DNA of 64,000 nt from Aspidiotus rigidus (Eukaryota > Arthropoda > Insecta > Hemiptera > Diaspididae): positions 1,116,001 through 1,180,000 of the forward strand of contig JAVHKY010000017.1 in the NCBI GenBank assembly GCA_035079385.1. Direction: 5' to 3'. Positions 24,020-33,721 of this stretch are shown piece by piece. The notes below the pieces were generated by a model that was not told the DNA's origin, searched no databases, and worked only from the letters and a program-made list of their open reading frames with translations. The position numbers and the translations under genes are program-made. Each line of letters opens with the position of its first letter. The stretch's first letter is position 1.

Positions 24020-24175
24020 AGAGCAGGAATTTTAGTAGATTAAAGAAAATAGCAAAATATATTTCAATCTTTGTAGTGTTATAGAGAGTATATGCCTCTA
24101 GCGCTGGCCCTTCTTACAAAATAATAATCGACGAGTTTGAATCACCCTTTGTAAAAATTTACGGGACCCAGTGAT
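24020..24175 (+). pseudogene. Decayed AAA-ATPase-like body fragment
   Basis: Sequence here follows the body of copy 2 in order: AGCAGGAATTTTAGTAGATT, AAAATAGCAAA, TATGCCTCTAGCGCTGGCCC, and then, after an internal deletion, a Walker B segment encoding IIIDEFESPFVK. Stops and frameshifts throughout show that it is dead. It sits between copies 1 and 2 and supports repeated local duplication of the family. Confidence 0.65.
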
Positions 24176-24889
24176 AAAAATCAAGCTTTGTATTTTAACA
24201 CCCTCCCCTCTTTACTTGAATCAAAATTTTGAGTGTTGCATTCGGAAATTCCCGTGGTAGGGGGTGGGGTTCAATAATTGTTTAGCAAAAGATTCCCATT
24301 AGACCGAGAATAATATTTATTGGTTGGTTGAAAATTGATGAGTCTACATGTTTTTAGAGATCTTCTGGAGTATTTTTCCTCGTAAATACAACACTGGCGG
24401 TAACAGAAATAAAGGCACCCTTTCTCATAGGAGTATGTTCGGGTTTTTGGACGCTTGGGAAACTCAAATGGTGCAACATTTTCCATTCCTCAGCAAACTC
24501 AAGACTGCGAAGCTATAAAATTATTAACGCACAGATGGCTATTAAAACGTCCGAATCTCAAGGTCATTTGGGCTAGAAATCGGAAGGTAGGTCTTCAGTT
24601 CCGAGGTCTCTTCGCACATCTTCGAAACTCATACGGAATATTCAAAACCTTTCTAAGTACCTACACACATAATATTATAGTCTTCGTCTAACGTAAGTTC
24701 TTATTGATACTAACCCTCTCTTTCTACAACCAAATACCGTTATGTAATTTCTGTACAATTGGAGCTTCGATACCTCCCCCAGGACTAACTATTGTTCTTT
24801 CATCAATAATAATACGCTGTACATCGCACAAATAGGAAGTTAATTTAGAAGATTAGAACGATATAGTGATTTTCAATCATGAAACGATA

Positions 24890-25071
24890 AGAAATTCGAT
24901 CATCGTCAGCGATAAATTAGCCTTATAACTTCGCGTACAGTTTACGAGACTGAAATTTTTTAGCATATATTACATCGTTCATAATGGAATATTCCTAGCT
25001 GCTCTTGATGAAAATTTCTATCCACACTTTGTATAATTCTTTCAATAAGTTCTCCTAAATATGGGAAAAAA
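24890..25071 (+). promoter_or_regulatory. Conserved upstream block of AAA-ATPase-like gene, copy 2
   Basis: Counterpart of 22140-22272. The ATG that aligns with the copy 1 start lies at about 25061 and runs straight into TGA because of a one-base length difference. An ATG 11 bases later (25072) restores the frame into the splice donor. Confidence 0.45.
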
Positions 25072-27437
25072 ATGAGTGGATTAGCGTTTACTACGGTTTT
25101 CACAGGTGAGCTGACTTATTATAAAATCATGACATCGAAATACCTACTTTATCAATGGTTGTATATCTACTCCTATGACGAACCGTGTGATTTTGTAGTA
25201 AACTAAGTATCTTGCCTATATGTGTATGTGAGAGGTCATAAGAAGGTGATAGGTACCGATTATATTCCATCAGTTAGGCCACTCTTTAATGTAGAGGGAG
25301 CATTTCTCTTCGGTAAGCGTTGACTTGGCTGCCTCATATTCAAAAACGTACTGGGTACATTTTCGTCATGAAACTCAGTAATTATATCGATAAGAATACC
25401 AAGGTCGTCTTAACAAGGCCTCTACACACTTCGATATTCCTAATCAATGATTTCAACATTATTAACCTAGAACATTCAAGATTTTGAGCTCTTTCAGCAC
25501 ACTCCACACGATCCCTCTCGAAGTATGGTAACAATTCTGTATGAGAAAGCGTATTCTTTCATGATGCATACAACAATGAAGAAAGAGCATTAGATTCTCT
25601 CTTACAACGCTTGACGCTATCACCAAATGGACAACAAAAAACGGATTTGAATATTCCCTTCAAAACTTACTGGGTTATTTTCAAGAAATAATTCCCTACC
25701 CCTCCTCTTCGACCATTTCTTCTTCAAAATTTTTAAATTCAATGTCGCAATTCAGCGAAACTTCTTGGGCTTCTTTTTAATCAAAAGCTTTCCTGGACCT
25801 TCCATATTAAAACCCTAAAAGCAAAGTGCATCCGTACCTTACCCTTTTTGAAATTTCTCTCACATCTCTCTAAAGGATATTCTAGAAAATTATTATTATA
25901 ACTTTACAAGAGCATTATTCGTTCCAAACTAGATTGCGGATCACACCAATTTATATTTTAGCCATTAAATAAATTCTCTATACGCTCGACACTACTCAAA
26001 CTTTATCTCTCAGAATGGCCTTAGGTGCTTTACGCACAAGCTCTAAAATGAGCTTATGTGTGGGAGCGGCTGAACCCTCCCTCTTCCCTTTCGGCGACTT
26101 ATCCGAACACCCAATTTCCTATCCTTCGCTTTCCAGTTCCCAGATCTACCAATACACAATACAATTTTCCGTGAAAGCGCCTACCCAATTTCCATTTCAA
26201 ATAAACACATTCTAACTCAATTCAACATCTCTCTCAATAAGTCATTCCAAGCTGACCCTCTTCTACCCACAGATACTCTCTCACCCCTTGGACACTTTCC
26301 GTCTTGATCTGACTCAATTACCTAAATGAGACAACACTACCACCATCTCTAACATTAAACAACAAGTTCTCCAACTCACTACTACCATTCCTAACAATCT
26401 CTCAATAATCTAACTTATAATTTATAAGATGTGGTATCAATAATTATACTCGGTAATTACTAATTTTATATAAACCGCCGAGCTGATGACCCTCAGGGTA
26501 TAAGTACCTAGTTCATGAAGCTGGTTAATAAATAAATAAATATATTTTCTATTCAACAGCGGCAGTCATTTTACCATTCACCGATGGAAAAGGGCTACCA
26601 TCGATAGATACTCCAAGTTTGAGATCGATAATTGAACACGACCAAATCTATGTTGATAAAACCAAGTACCTGTACTTCATGCTTGCAGAAGAACCACCAC
26701 GCAAATATTTTTATCTGAGACGGTCGGAAGGCTTTGGAAAGTCGCTTCTAATTGATACCATGAACGAATTTTTCAGAGGCGAGAAGGAGTTATTTGCGAA
26801 CACTTGTATTCGTAAAGAACGTCCCAACTATTCCTGGTCTTCGTATCCAGTAATCAGACTTGATTTCACCGAGCTTGATTTCCGTAACGAAACCGGATTG
26901 AGAGTAGAAATTTCAGACAAGTTGATAAAAATAGCAGAGTCTTGCAATCTCCAGAATGTGAAAAAAGGTATGCCTATGGCACAGATCCTAGTCACATTGA
27001 TTGAAACTTTGAAAAATAATACGGGATTGAACGTTGTCATCTTGGTTGACGAGTTTGATTCACCCTTTGTAAGAGGATATCCCGAGTGGGATTACCCAAG
27101 TCATGATGTTAAACGTACCTTGCACACTGTCTTATCGGTACTGAAAGCTCAGAATAATAATATTCACTTCTGTTTTCTTACGGGAACGGAGGATTTTGCT
27201 TACCGCCATTTATTTTCCAGTTTTACGGCCCTTGATATAACACACAAACCGAAGTACGATGAAATTCTTGGATTCACTGATGAAGATTTAGAAGAGCATT
27301 TTGGAAGTTACATTCTAGCTGTTGCACGTAACCGCAATCAAACGAAAGAAAAAATACTCGATAATATAAAATGGGAAGAGTCATTTAGAGGAAAACGTGT
27401 TTGTAATGCACGTTATCTCATTAAAATGTTGACGTGA
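25072..27437 (+). CDS. AAA-ATPase-like (DUF1703-type) protein, copy 2, intact P-loop
   Basis: Proposed exons are 25072-25105 (MSGLAFTTVFT) and 26560-27437, with a 1.45-kb intron; 303 residues. Both join at G|GTGAGC and ATTCAACAG| in the same phase as copy 1. The motifs are all present: DQIYVDKTKYLY, P-loop SEGFGKSLLID, Walker B VVILVDEFDSPF, sensor-like FLTGTEDF, GFTDEDLEEHFG. The protein stops at YLIKMLT, the position where the family reads NPFSLL-like, so the usual C-terminal nuclease segment is missing. The short first exon is moderately hydrophobic; its signal function is less clear than in copy 1. This is the best candidate for an active ATPase of the three. Family members are mostly bacterial; no reaction is established. 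Confidence 0.75.
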
Positions 27438-27641
27438 AGTACAGAAAAATTTTTCCGAGAGGCGCATCATAAAGATGATTCACGCGACGAAATCAACGGA
27501 TTTTCTAAGGGAAGTTTATTTAAGATTTGTCATTCCGAAATCAATGGTATAAAGCCGGCAAGATACAGCTGACAATATCAAATCATCATGTGTTTTTTCT
27601 ACTATACGGGGCCTTTATTTATTGATACAAGCTGTACTGAA

Positions 27642-27647
27642 AATAAA
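27642..27647 (+). terminator. Candidate poly(A) signal for AAA-ATPase-like copy 2
   Basis: AATAAA about 200 bases after the stop, inside a 3' block shared with copy 1 (TTTTTTCTA, TTTATTTATTGATA, GCTGTAC). In copy 1 the matching place reads AATAAT near 23868. Confidence 0.4.
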
Positions 27648-27771
27648 CTTGGGGATGATATAATATGTGCGTTTGCTTCTTAATGAACTGTTGCCGTCCC
27701 GTCCCAATTACTCCTAGCCTTTGTAGAGTTGCAGACTTATCCCAAAGCTCAAGTTATTCACAAATTGTATA

Positions 27772-28092
27772 ATTGAACTTACCTGTGTCGTTCAATAATA
27801 ATATTGTATGAGGTCCTCCTCCGAAGGCAGCACAACATGTACTCTCCTACTTCTGCACCATCCAGCACACACTTTTAAAGGGAAGGAAAAAACGTATATA
27901 TCCTGACACCGAACTAGCTTCCCTATCTCATCACCTAATCATTCTTCAACGTCGTAGATGTGGGCCCGAAAGAGTTTGGGTGGAGGCGATCTTTCTAGCC
28001 GTGTCATGTTAGAAGGCTGGGCGGGGTTGCTACGTTCCGATGAGGACACCATACAATTTTAATTGAACGACACAGGTAAGTTCAATTGCATC
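27772..28092. repeat. Inverted plus direct repeats beside the tyrosine recombinase
   Basis: 27772-27800 (AATTGAACTTACCTGTGTCG) pairs with 28064-28092 as an inverted repeat of about 27 bases. Just beyond each arm is the same word in the same direction (CCTCCTCCGA then AGCACAACATGTA, near 27813 and 28100). Mixed inverted and direct repeats fit the complex ends of DIRS/Ngaro-type elements, and a recombinase remnant lies next door; linking them is inference. Confidence 0.5.
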
Positions 28093-28332
28093 TCTTTCCT
28101 CCTCCGACCGTAGCACAACATGTAGATGTTTAGAGTCACATCGACCAGAACGTCTCGCTAAGGGAAATCATTACTAAAAAGGAAGAAAACAAGGGCTATA
28201 TGCAAACTTGTAATCGAACGTAGGTGGCAACTCTCTTAACCTAATACGTAGAACATATCTTCCTACACGTCACGGGAGAGAAAAAATTATAACTTAATCT
28301 AGGCTAAACTTCTTAACCGCATCTATCTAATA

Positions 28333-28912
28333 TTACCGCTGAAGCAAAGATTTGCGGATCGGTAGGATTTCTCTGTCGTAAAACTTGGCGAAGACTTTCG
28401 ACTTGTTTGTCCAACCCGCCGCTCTCTATCGTTACCCTGCTGCGGCGGGCTGCAGAGATTGAGGTATGTCGAGTCGAGTGCGGCAGAAAGTGAGGATCGA
28501 CTCCACTGTCTACCAAAATTTCCTTAACCCCTCTCACAACCGTCAGTTTTGAGACTAGTTTGTGAGGCGGTTTTGAGGAAATAAGCAGACTCGTTTCGCT
28601 TCCTCTTGCCAGCCGCGTCGCCTGTAAGTAAACGCAGAGTATTTTTGGGTCGTCGTAAAAAGGTAATATCAGAAGAGGTTGACGTTTCTTTTATTTTGAC
28701 GTCTTGAGGATAGCGAGGATGAAAATCGCTACCCTTGATTGAGTGATTTTTATGTGACTTGTGTTGACTTCGAAAATGGTCTGTATTCTGTGCCCAGTGG
28801 TTAACGCCAGGAGTACTGCGACTTTTTTGGGAGCCAATCTGAGCGTGTATTGAGAGGCTGTGCTCGCAGGTAATCCAAAACTGTTTTCGGGTCCCACGTG
28901 TGATCATAACTT
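28333..28912 (-). pseudogene. Tyrosine recombinase remnant (DIRS/Ngaro- or Crypton-like), frameshifted
   Basis: Minus-strand reading shows YDHTWDPKTVLDYL, then VLLALTTGHRIQTIFEV (box with the first catalytic arginine), HFLPHSTRHTSISAA (the HxxR box), and in another frame AAGWTNKSKVFAKFYDREIL with the catalytic tyrosine, ending LLQR-stop at 28333. These are the catalytic landmarks of eukaryotic mobile tyrosine recombinases. At least two frame changes (near 28690 and near 28430) break the gene. The N-terminal part beyond 28912 is not recognisable. No reverse transcriptase of this element was found, so the class is open. Confidence 0.8.
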
Positions 28913-29800
28913 AGGTTCTGGATTCCTTTAGAAAACCGTCGAAGGCGAACATACCAGAGGTCGCACTAGGCAGGGCGAAGTTTACAGTGGCTCTTGTTCC
29001 GAGTAACGTGTAGTATGCTCGTCTATTCTTGAAAACTTTTCTGAGGTATGTCCGGATCTATACGATGTTCCTACCATTCTTTTAGCGGAGCATTATAAGG
29101 ATTTTCTAACGGAAGCAAGTATAACTTCAATTCCTTGATGTGTCGGAAGGATCATAGGTTTCTTGTCAAGTAACTTATGGAAGAGTGGGAACCACGATTG
29201 CGAGGGTCAATAGGGGACCATCATGATGCTCCCTCCTCTTATATTTGTTGTAGAAAGCGAAGGAAGAGTGAGGAAGGCGGGAAAGCATAGAAGAAACTTT
29301 CTCTCCAGGGGATCGTGAAAGTGTCGATAGCTACTATCCCCGTATCCGGTTTCCGGGTACAATAATTTCGGAACCTACTATGTTTGGTGGCAAAAAAGTG
29401 TATCTGGGGGCGGCCGAAAGCTTTAGAGATCGAGCTGAATACTGTTGGTGATAGTTCATATTCTATATCTGGTTATATACGCCTGTACTCTTTATCCACC
29501 TCCTAATTTTCCGCGGAAGGAATGTAGGGTTCGTTAAGAAACAGATTTCTTCTTTCGCACAACTGCCATATTTGTCTAGCCAGATTGTTTAAAGTCTTCG
29601 AAAAGAAAATTCATCAAAAAAAATTATCTCAAAATTTATCGCGGATGAAAATTTGGAGAATACAATTATTTACCGAAAAAAAGTTTTTGATTAAAATACT
29701 AATAAGTCTTAATCGTCACACTTTCTAAGAATCTTTCAGTAGAAAAAAAAAAAACAAAAAAACAAAAAAAAACGATACCTAAAAGCCAATATTATGAGTC
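28913..29800. other. Unassigned stretch between two transposon relics
   Basis: No gene recognised. It may be the decayed upstream half of the tyrosine-recombinase element. An A-rich run lies at 29740-29770. Confidence 0.35.
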
Positions 29801-29805
29801 ACTTC

Positions 29806-31080
29806 TCAGAAGTATTGGAGAGTGTCTCCATCTTCGTCATAAGCAGCCACTGCATTCTGTAGTCGCATTGCTGCATTCTTGTACTTTCGACGACGTTTGA
29901 CTGGTGGCTCACCAGCTATTCTTTGTTCAGACTTACCTTCTAGAAGCACTTGTTCTTTTAGCTGTGATTCTACAAGCTTAAATATATTTGCACATGAATA
30001 CGAGGGTAAGTTGCTGAAACCATGGTACCATCCTTCCACGATATTATCAAGCAAAGCGGCTTCATAACAATTCTATAATTTCAAATCGTACTTTGGCGCA
30101 CAACGGGGTCGATTCCTTCTTCGACGACCAGCCCAGGTGTCTTCAAAGTACCTTAAAACCGTTTGTCGAAATTCCACTTTATCGAATGTGTCCTCATTGA
30201 AATGAGATTCGAACACGTCCTCGACATTTGCCACAGGCACAAACGCAAGTGCTGATAGGTGACGCACTTTTAGAGCAAAATTAACGCCTTTCTCGTCCTG
30301 TACCTTTAAGCTGGATTCGCACAAGTGCTTCTGTATCGCTTGCGTGAAATGAACGAAACAGTCTTGGACACTTGCAGTTCTGTATAATACAAAAGCGACG
30401 ATTAATTAATAACAGAGGTTTATGAATGAGAGTAAGGGCTACTGAGAGGCCCTAGATGGAACGCATTCATTGCGGCTTTCTCAAAATCTACAAGGATGAA
30501 GTCCGGATTCAAAGTGGGTTTTTGATTTTCAACTTCCTCAATAGACGTAAGTAGCCTACATGTATTTTGTTTTATTTTGCAGCAGAGCTATACAAGTAGA
30601 AATGTTATCTCATTTGTATGAAAACCATGTATACTATAAAGTTGCGAGAAGTGAACGGGAATAACATCAAGCGTGTCATCAGCAAACCAATGTTTGCACG
30701 AACTCAAAATATTCAATAGAGTTAATTCGTTTTTTTCCTGTATGGTTCAACATTACGACAGAGGGTTGTACTCAAATGAGTAGCAGATTACGAAAAACCA
30801 CACGAAAATTAGCAGCCACGAGCGCTTTCGGTTAAATAACCATCTTCAAAGCGTAAACGTAAGAAAGCGCCTGTCATCAAAATATTCAAATTGGCGGCCG
30901 TCCCAAACATCATCATGCGTTCCTCGTCATCAGGACCTGAATCAAACAGCAAAAAATTGTCACCCTTTGCGGTTTTCAAGAGGTTTTCCGGCAGGTCAAT
31001 GTCTTTCAATTTAAACGAATGCGTTCTTACGGTTATCCATAATAACGAAAAAGAATACTCAGAAGGGAGAGTAAAGAGAA
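29806..31080 (-). pseudogene. MULE-type DNA transposase relic
   Basis: Read from high to low coordinates: FLLFDSGPDDEERMMMFGT near 30960 (the segment before the catalytic domain), PDFILVDFEKAAMNAFHLGP near 30490 (the DFExA core), HFTQAIQKHL, VRHLSALAFVPVANVEDVF and YFEDTWAGRRRR near 30130-30330, and NIVEGWYHGFSNL near 30020. These follow the order of Mutator-like transposases common in hemipteran genomes. The piece between the first two blocks, including the ADGTFK-type motif, is gone, and stops separate the rest. Its 5' side runs into sequence typical of a Penelope-type terminal repeat at about 30785-30860. Confidence 0.75.
30785..30860 (-). repeat. Candidate Penelope-type terminal repeat fragment
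   Basis: On the minus strand: GAAGATGGTTATTTAACCGA, then AAGCGCTCGTGGCTGC. This kind of word is common at the ends of Penelope-like elements. A near copy, GATGATGGTTATTTAGCCGA, occurs on the plus strand near 48656. Position next to the Penelope RT relic at 31090 supports the call. Confidence 0.45.
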
Positions 31081-31089
31081 TTTCAGTTT

Positions 31090-32660
31090 CCCTAAGCATG
31101 TTAAAGAGGTTAGGAGTGTCATCAACAAGTGTGAAGCTATTATCAAAACTCCAGCTTCGAAAAAAGCTCTCCTTGTTCCTAACCCCACGCCCCCACTCAT
31201 TTAAGGGTTGCCTAAAGTACATAAGAATAATACCCCGATACGACCCGTGGTCTCATTAATTTCCTCTCCTACCTACCTCCTTGCTAAATTCCTGGACCGA
31301 TGGTTCAAACATTACATCGATTTTGAATCTCCTCACTTGGTGTCGAACTTGGCCTCTTTCACTGATGTCCTCAAGGGTGTAAGTCTTCCCCGGGAACGAC
31401 CATCCGCTCGTTTGATGTTGTTGGTCTGTTTCCGAATATTCCTGAGGCTGCTACTATCCAGCGTATGGGTGAGCTACTTGTCAAGGCCAACGTTCCTCAC
31501 AATGAGCTTCAAGAATTTTTCAATCTCTTAAATACTTGTTGGTCCCCCAACTATTATAAATTCGAAGGGGAATTTTTCGAGTTCCCTGATGAAATAGGGA
31601 TCCCTACTGGATCACCTTTAGGCTCTCTCATCTCCGAAATTTTCACGTCTAAGTTTGAACTTGATCTCTTTTCCTCGAATCAGGGGTTACTTAATCATAT
31701 TTACTATTGGCACAGGTACGTTGGGGACGTTCTATGCACATGGACTAGTCTTCTGATCTCCTTGGTGAGTTTCTGAGGTATCTCAATTCCTGGTACCCTC
31801 CCATAAAATTTACCTTGGAAATAAAGGGATCTTCCACTAATTTTTTGGATTTATCGATCTCTGTAATAGACGGTATCCATGAGTTTGGAATATACAGGAA
31901 AGATACTACGACCGATATTTTAGTCCACGGAGGGTCATTCTGTCCTGTTGCGCATAAGATGGCTGCTTTTAATAGCCTAGTTCACAGACTGACTCGTCTT
32001 CTCTTGACTCACGCTACCTTTAAAAAAGAATTACTTACAATAAAACATCTGGCCAGAGTGAATGGGGTCAATGTCGACGTTGATGTGATGGTTCGGAGGA
32101 AACCTAGGAGGAGCATTCTTGATTTCACCATTTTCCTCTCCCGATACACGATCCTTAATTGTCATATGCGTTGGATCAGTCTCCCTTCCCTGGGGAAGTT
32201 CTTCCTCCAATTGGGTCGGGCCCTCCACCCGTTCCATTTCAGACCAGCTTTTTACAAAGCTACCACTGTTAAAGGGTTGTTTATGAGGCTGAAGGATCCT
32301 ATACCCGTTGATGAGAGGAGCGGTGTATATAAGATGGAACGCGGGGATTGTAGAGGCTTTTGTATTATTGTGAGACCAGCCGCCAGATGAAGGTGAGAGT
32401 AGCTGAGCACTTGAAGTCTTTTGGGGGAATCAGTTTTTACTGATCATTTAATCAATAACGGCCACAGTTTCCGTGAAGAATCGGAAAGGCTCCTCCATAA
32501 GGAGAATTCCTACCGCAAACGTATTGCCCTCGAACACAGAGAGATAATGCGTCACCTCAACACTGATGGCATTTCTGTACTTAACTCGTACATTCCGGAA
32601 GATGGCCTGATCGAACTTGTTTATGATTCACGCCGCTACTTCTCGTTTGGCCAATCTTAA
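31090..32660 (+). mobile_element. Penelope-like retroelement remnant: reverse transcriptase plus GIY-YIG endonuclease
   Basis: RT motifs in order: KALLVPNPTPPLI and GLPKVHKNNTPIRPVVS (31170-31260), PTGSPLGSLISEIFTSKFEL near 31600, RYVGDVLCTW near 31720 where the family has a YxDD box, then NFLDLSISV and HKMAAFNSLVHRL. Downstream is the GIY-YIG-type endonuclease: SGVYKMERGDCRGF near 32320 and FTDHLINNGHSFRE near 32440. There are several frame changes and stops, and the second catalytic Asp position reads Gly, so the copy is dead. RT followed by GIY-YIG is specific to Penelope-like elements. Confidence 0.85.
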
Positions 32661-33721
32661 TTACTCTCCTCCGTCTTATCAGTTGCTTTCATTTTGGTCC
32701 CGAATATGGTTTTTAACCCAAAGCGCTGGACGTTTAATTTTTTCTGCGGTTTTTGTATTTTTTACTCTAACAGGGATCGCATCCCCCTCGTAGTTCAATG
32801 ACTTAAAGTCATAAATTCTAGCCCCGTGACTCCACTTAATTCGAACATCACCAATAATATCGTTTACAGAACGTTTTGATACGTCACAAAATACAATGTG
32901 ACCGTGACCCCGACTGCATTTGCGGTGGCCAGCAAAAAAAGGGCTTCGTCGATTGGATTAATCATCAGGGTTAATCCTCTTCGCTTCTTAGCGAAGTAAG
33001 GGCGTAGAACTGTGAGAACGGGTAGGGTAGGATTTCGGTAGCCATTCCGGTCAACCCTGCTCACTTTCCTGTGGGGACAATCCTCCAGGCCTAATCACCC
33101 TAAAACAAAAACGTGTGGTAATACAATACACTTTTACGAACGTAAATTGCATTAATGCCGGTAGAGCGCGTGTTGTAACAGCATAAAAAAAATTAAGAAA
33201 AAATTTTAGAAGAGGGTTAACATCAGCAAAACTGCTTGGTGGTAATGAGTGACAAGCTATTGAACCAACATTTTCCCATCAATTTAGGTGAAAAGAGGAA
33301 GAAGCTTCTGATTTCTCTAGTGTGCCCCCTTGACGTAGGTAATTTTCTATAGGGAAACTATAACGTATTCTGTTCATATTGCGACATTATAATCAATCCG
33401 ACATCGACGAACAGATTCAAGGATTATCTACACGCGCTTTGAACAACGTAATCTGCTTAGCGTAGTGACCACGTGAAATACTTTATCTCTTTTAGCAAGA
33501 AAAAAACACCGATGTACGTCTTTTAATGTAATCTCGCCGCAAGCTCGTGCGAACGTCATATTGTGAAATTGATACCCACAAGTAGATCAAACTATATTTC
33601 TCATCTTTTAGTATTAGTTCTTCATTTACTTTCGTTCGGGTCGGTCGATCGGAAAACTTTGAAAGTGCGATATTGATACTTGTTCTGGTGTTTCGTGTAT
33701 TTTCGTTCGGGTCATACGGGC
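32661..33721. other. Spacer: Penelope 3' side and P450 upstream region
   Basis: No gene seen. The first few hundred bases may still be retroelement 3' sequence. The last ~200 bases upstream of 33722 are the natural place for the P450 promoter and leader, but no specific site can be supported. Confidence 0.4.

Noticed and set aside
30809..31222. Intact 137-codon minus-strand gene
   Set aside because: Composite of a MULE transposase fragment, a terminal-repeat fragment and the antisense of retroelement sequence; not one protein.
31208..31531. Separate small gene
   Set aside because: It is one frame fragment of the Penelope-like reverse transcriptase.
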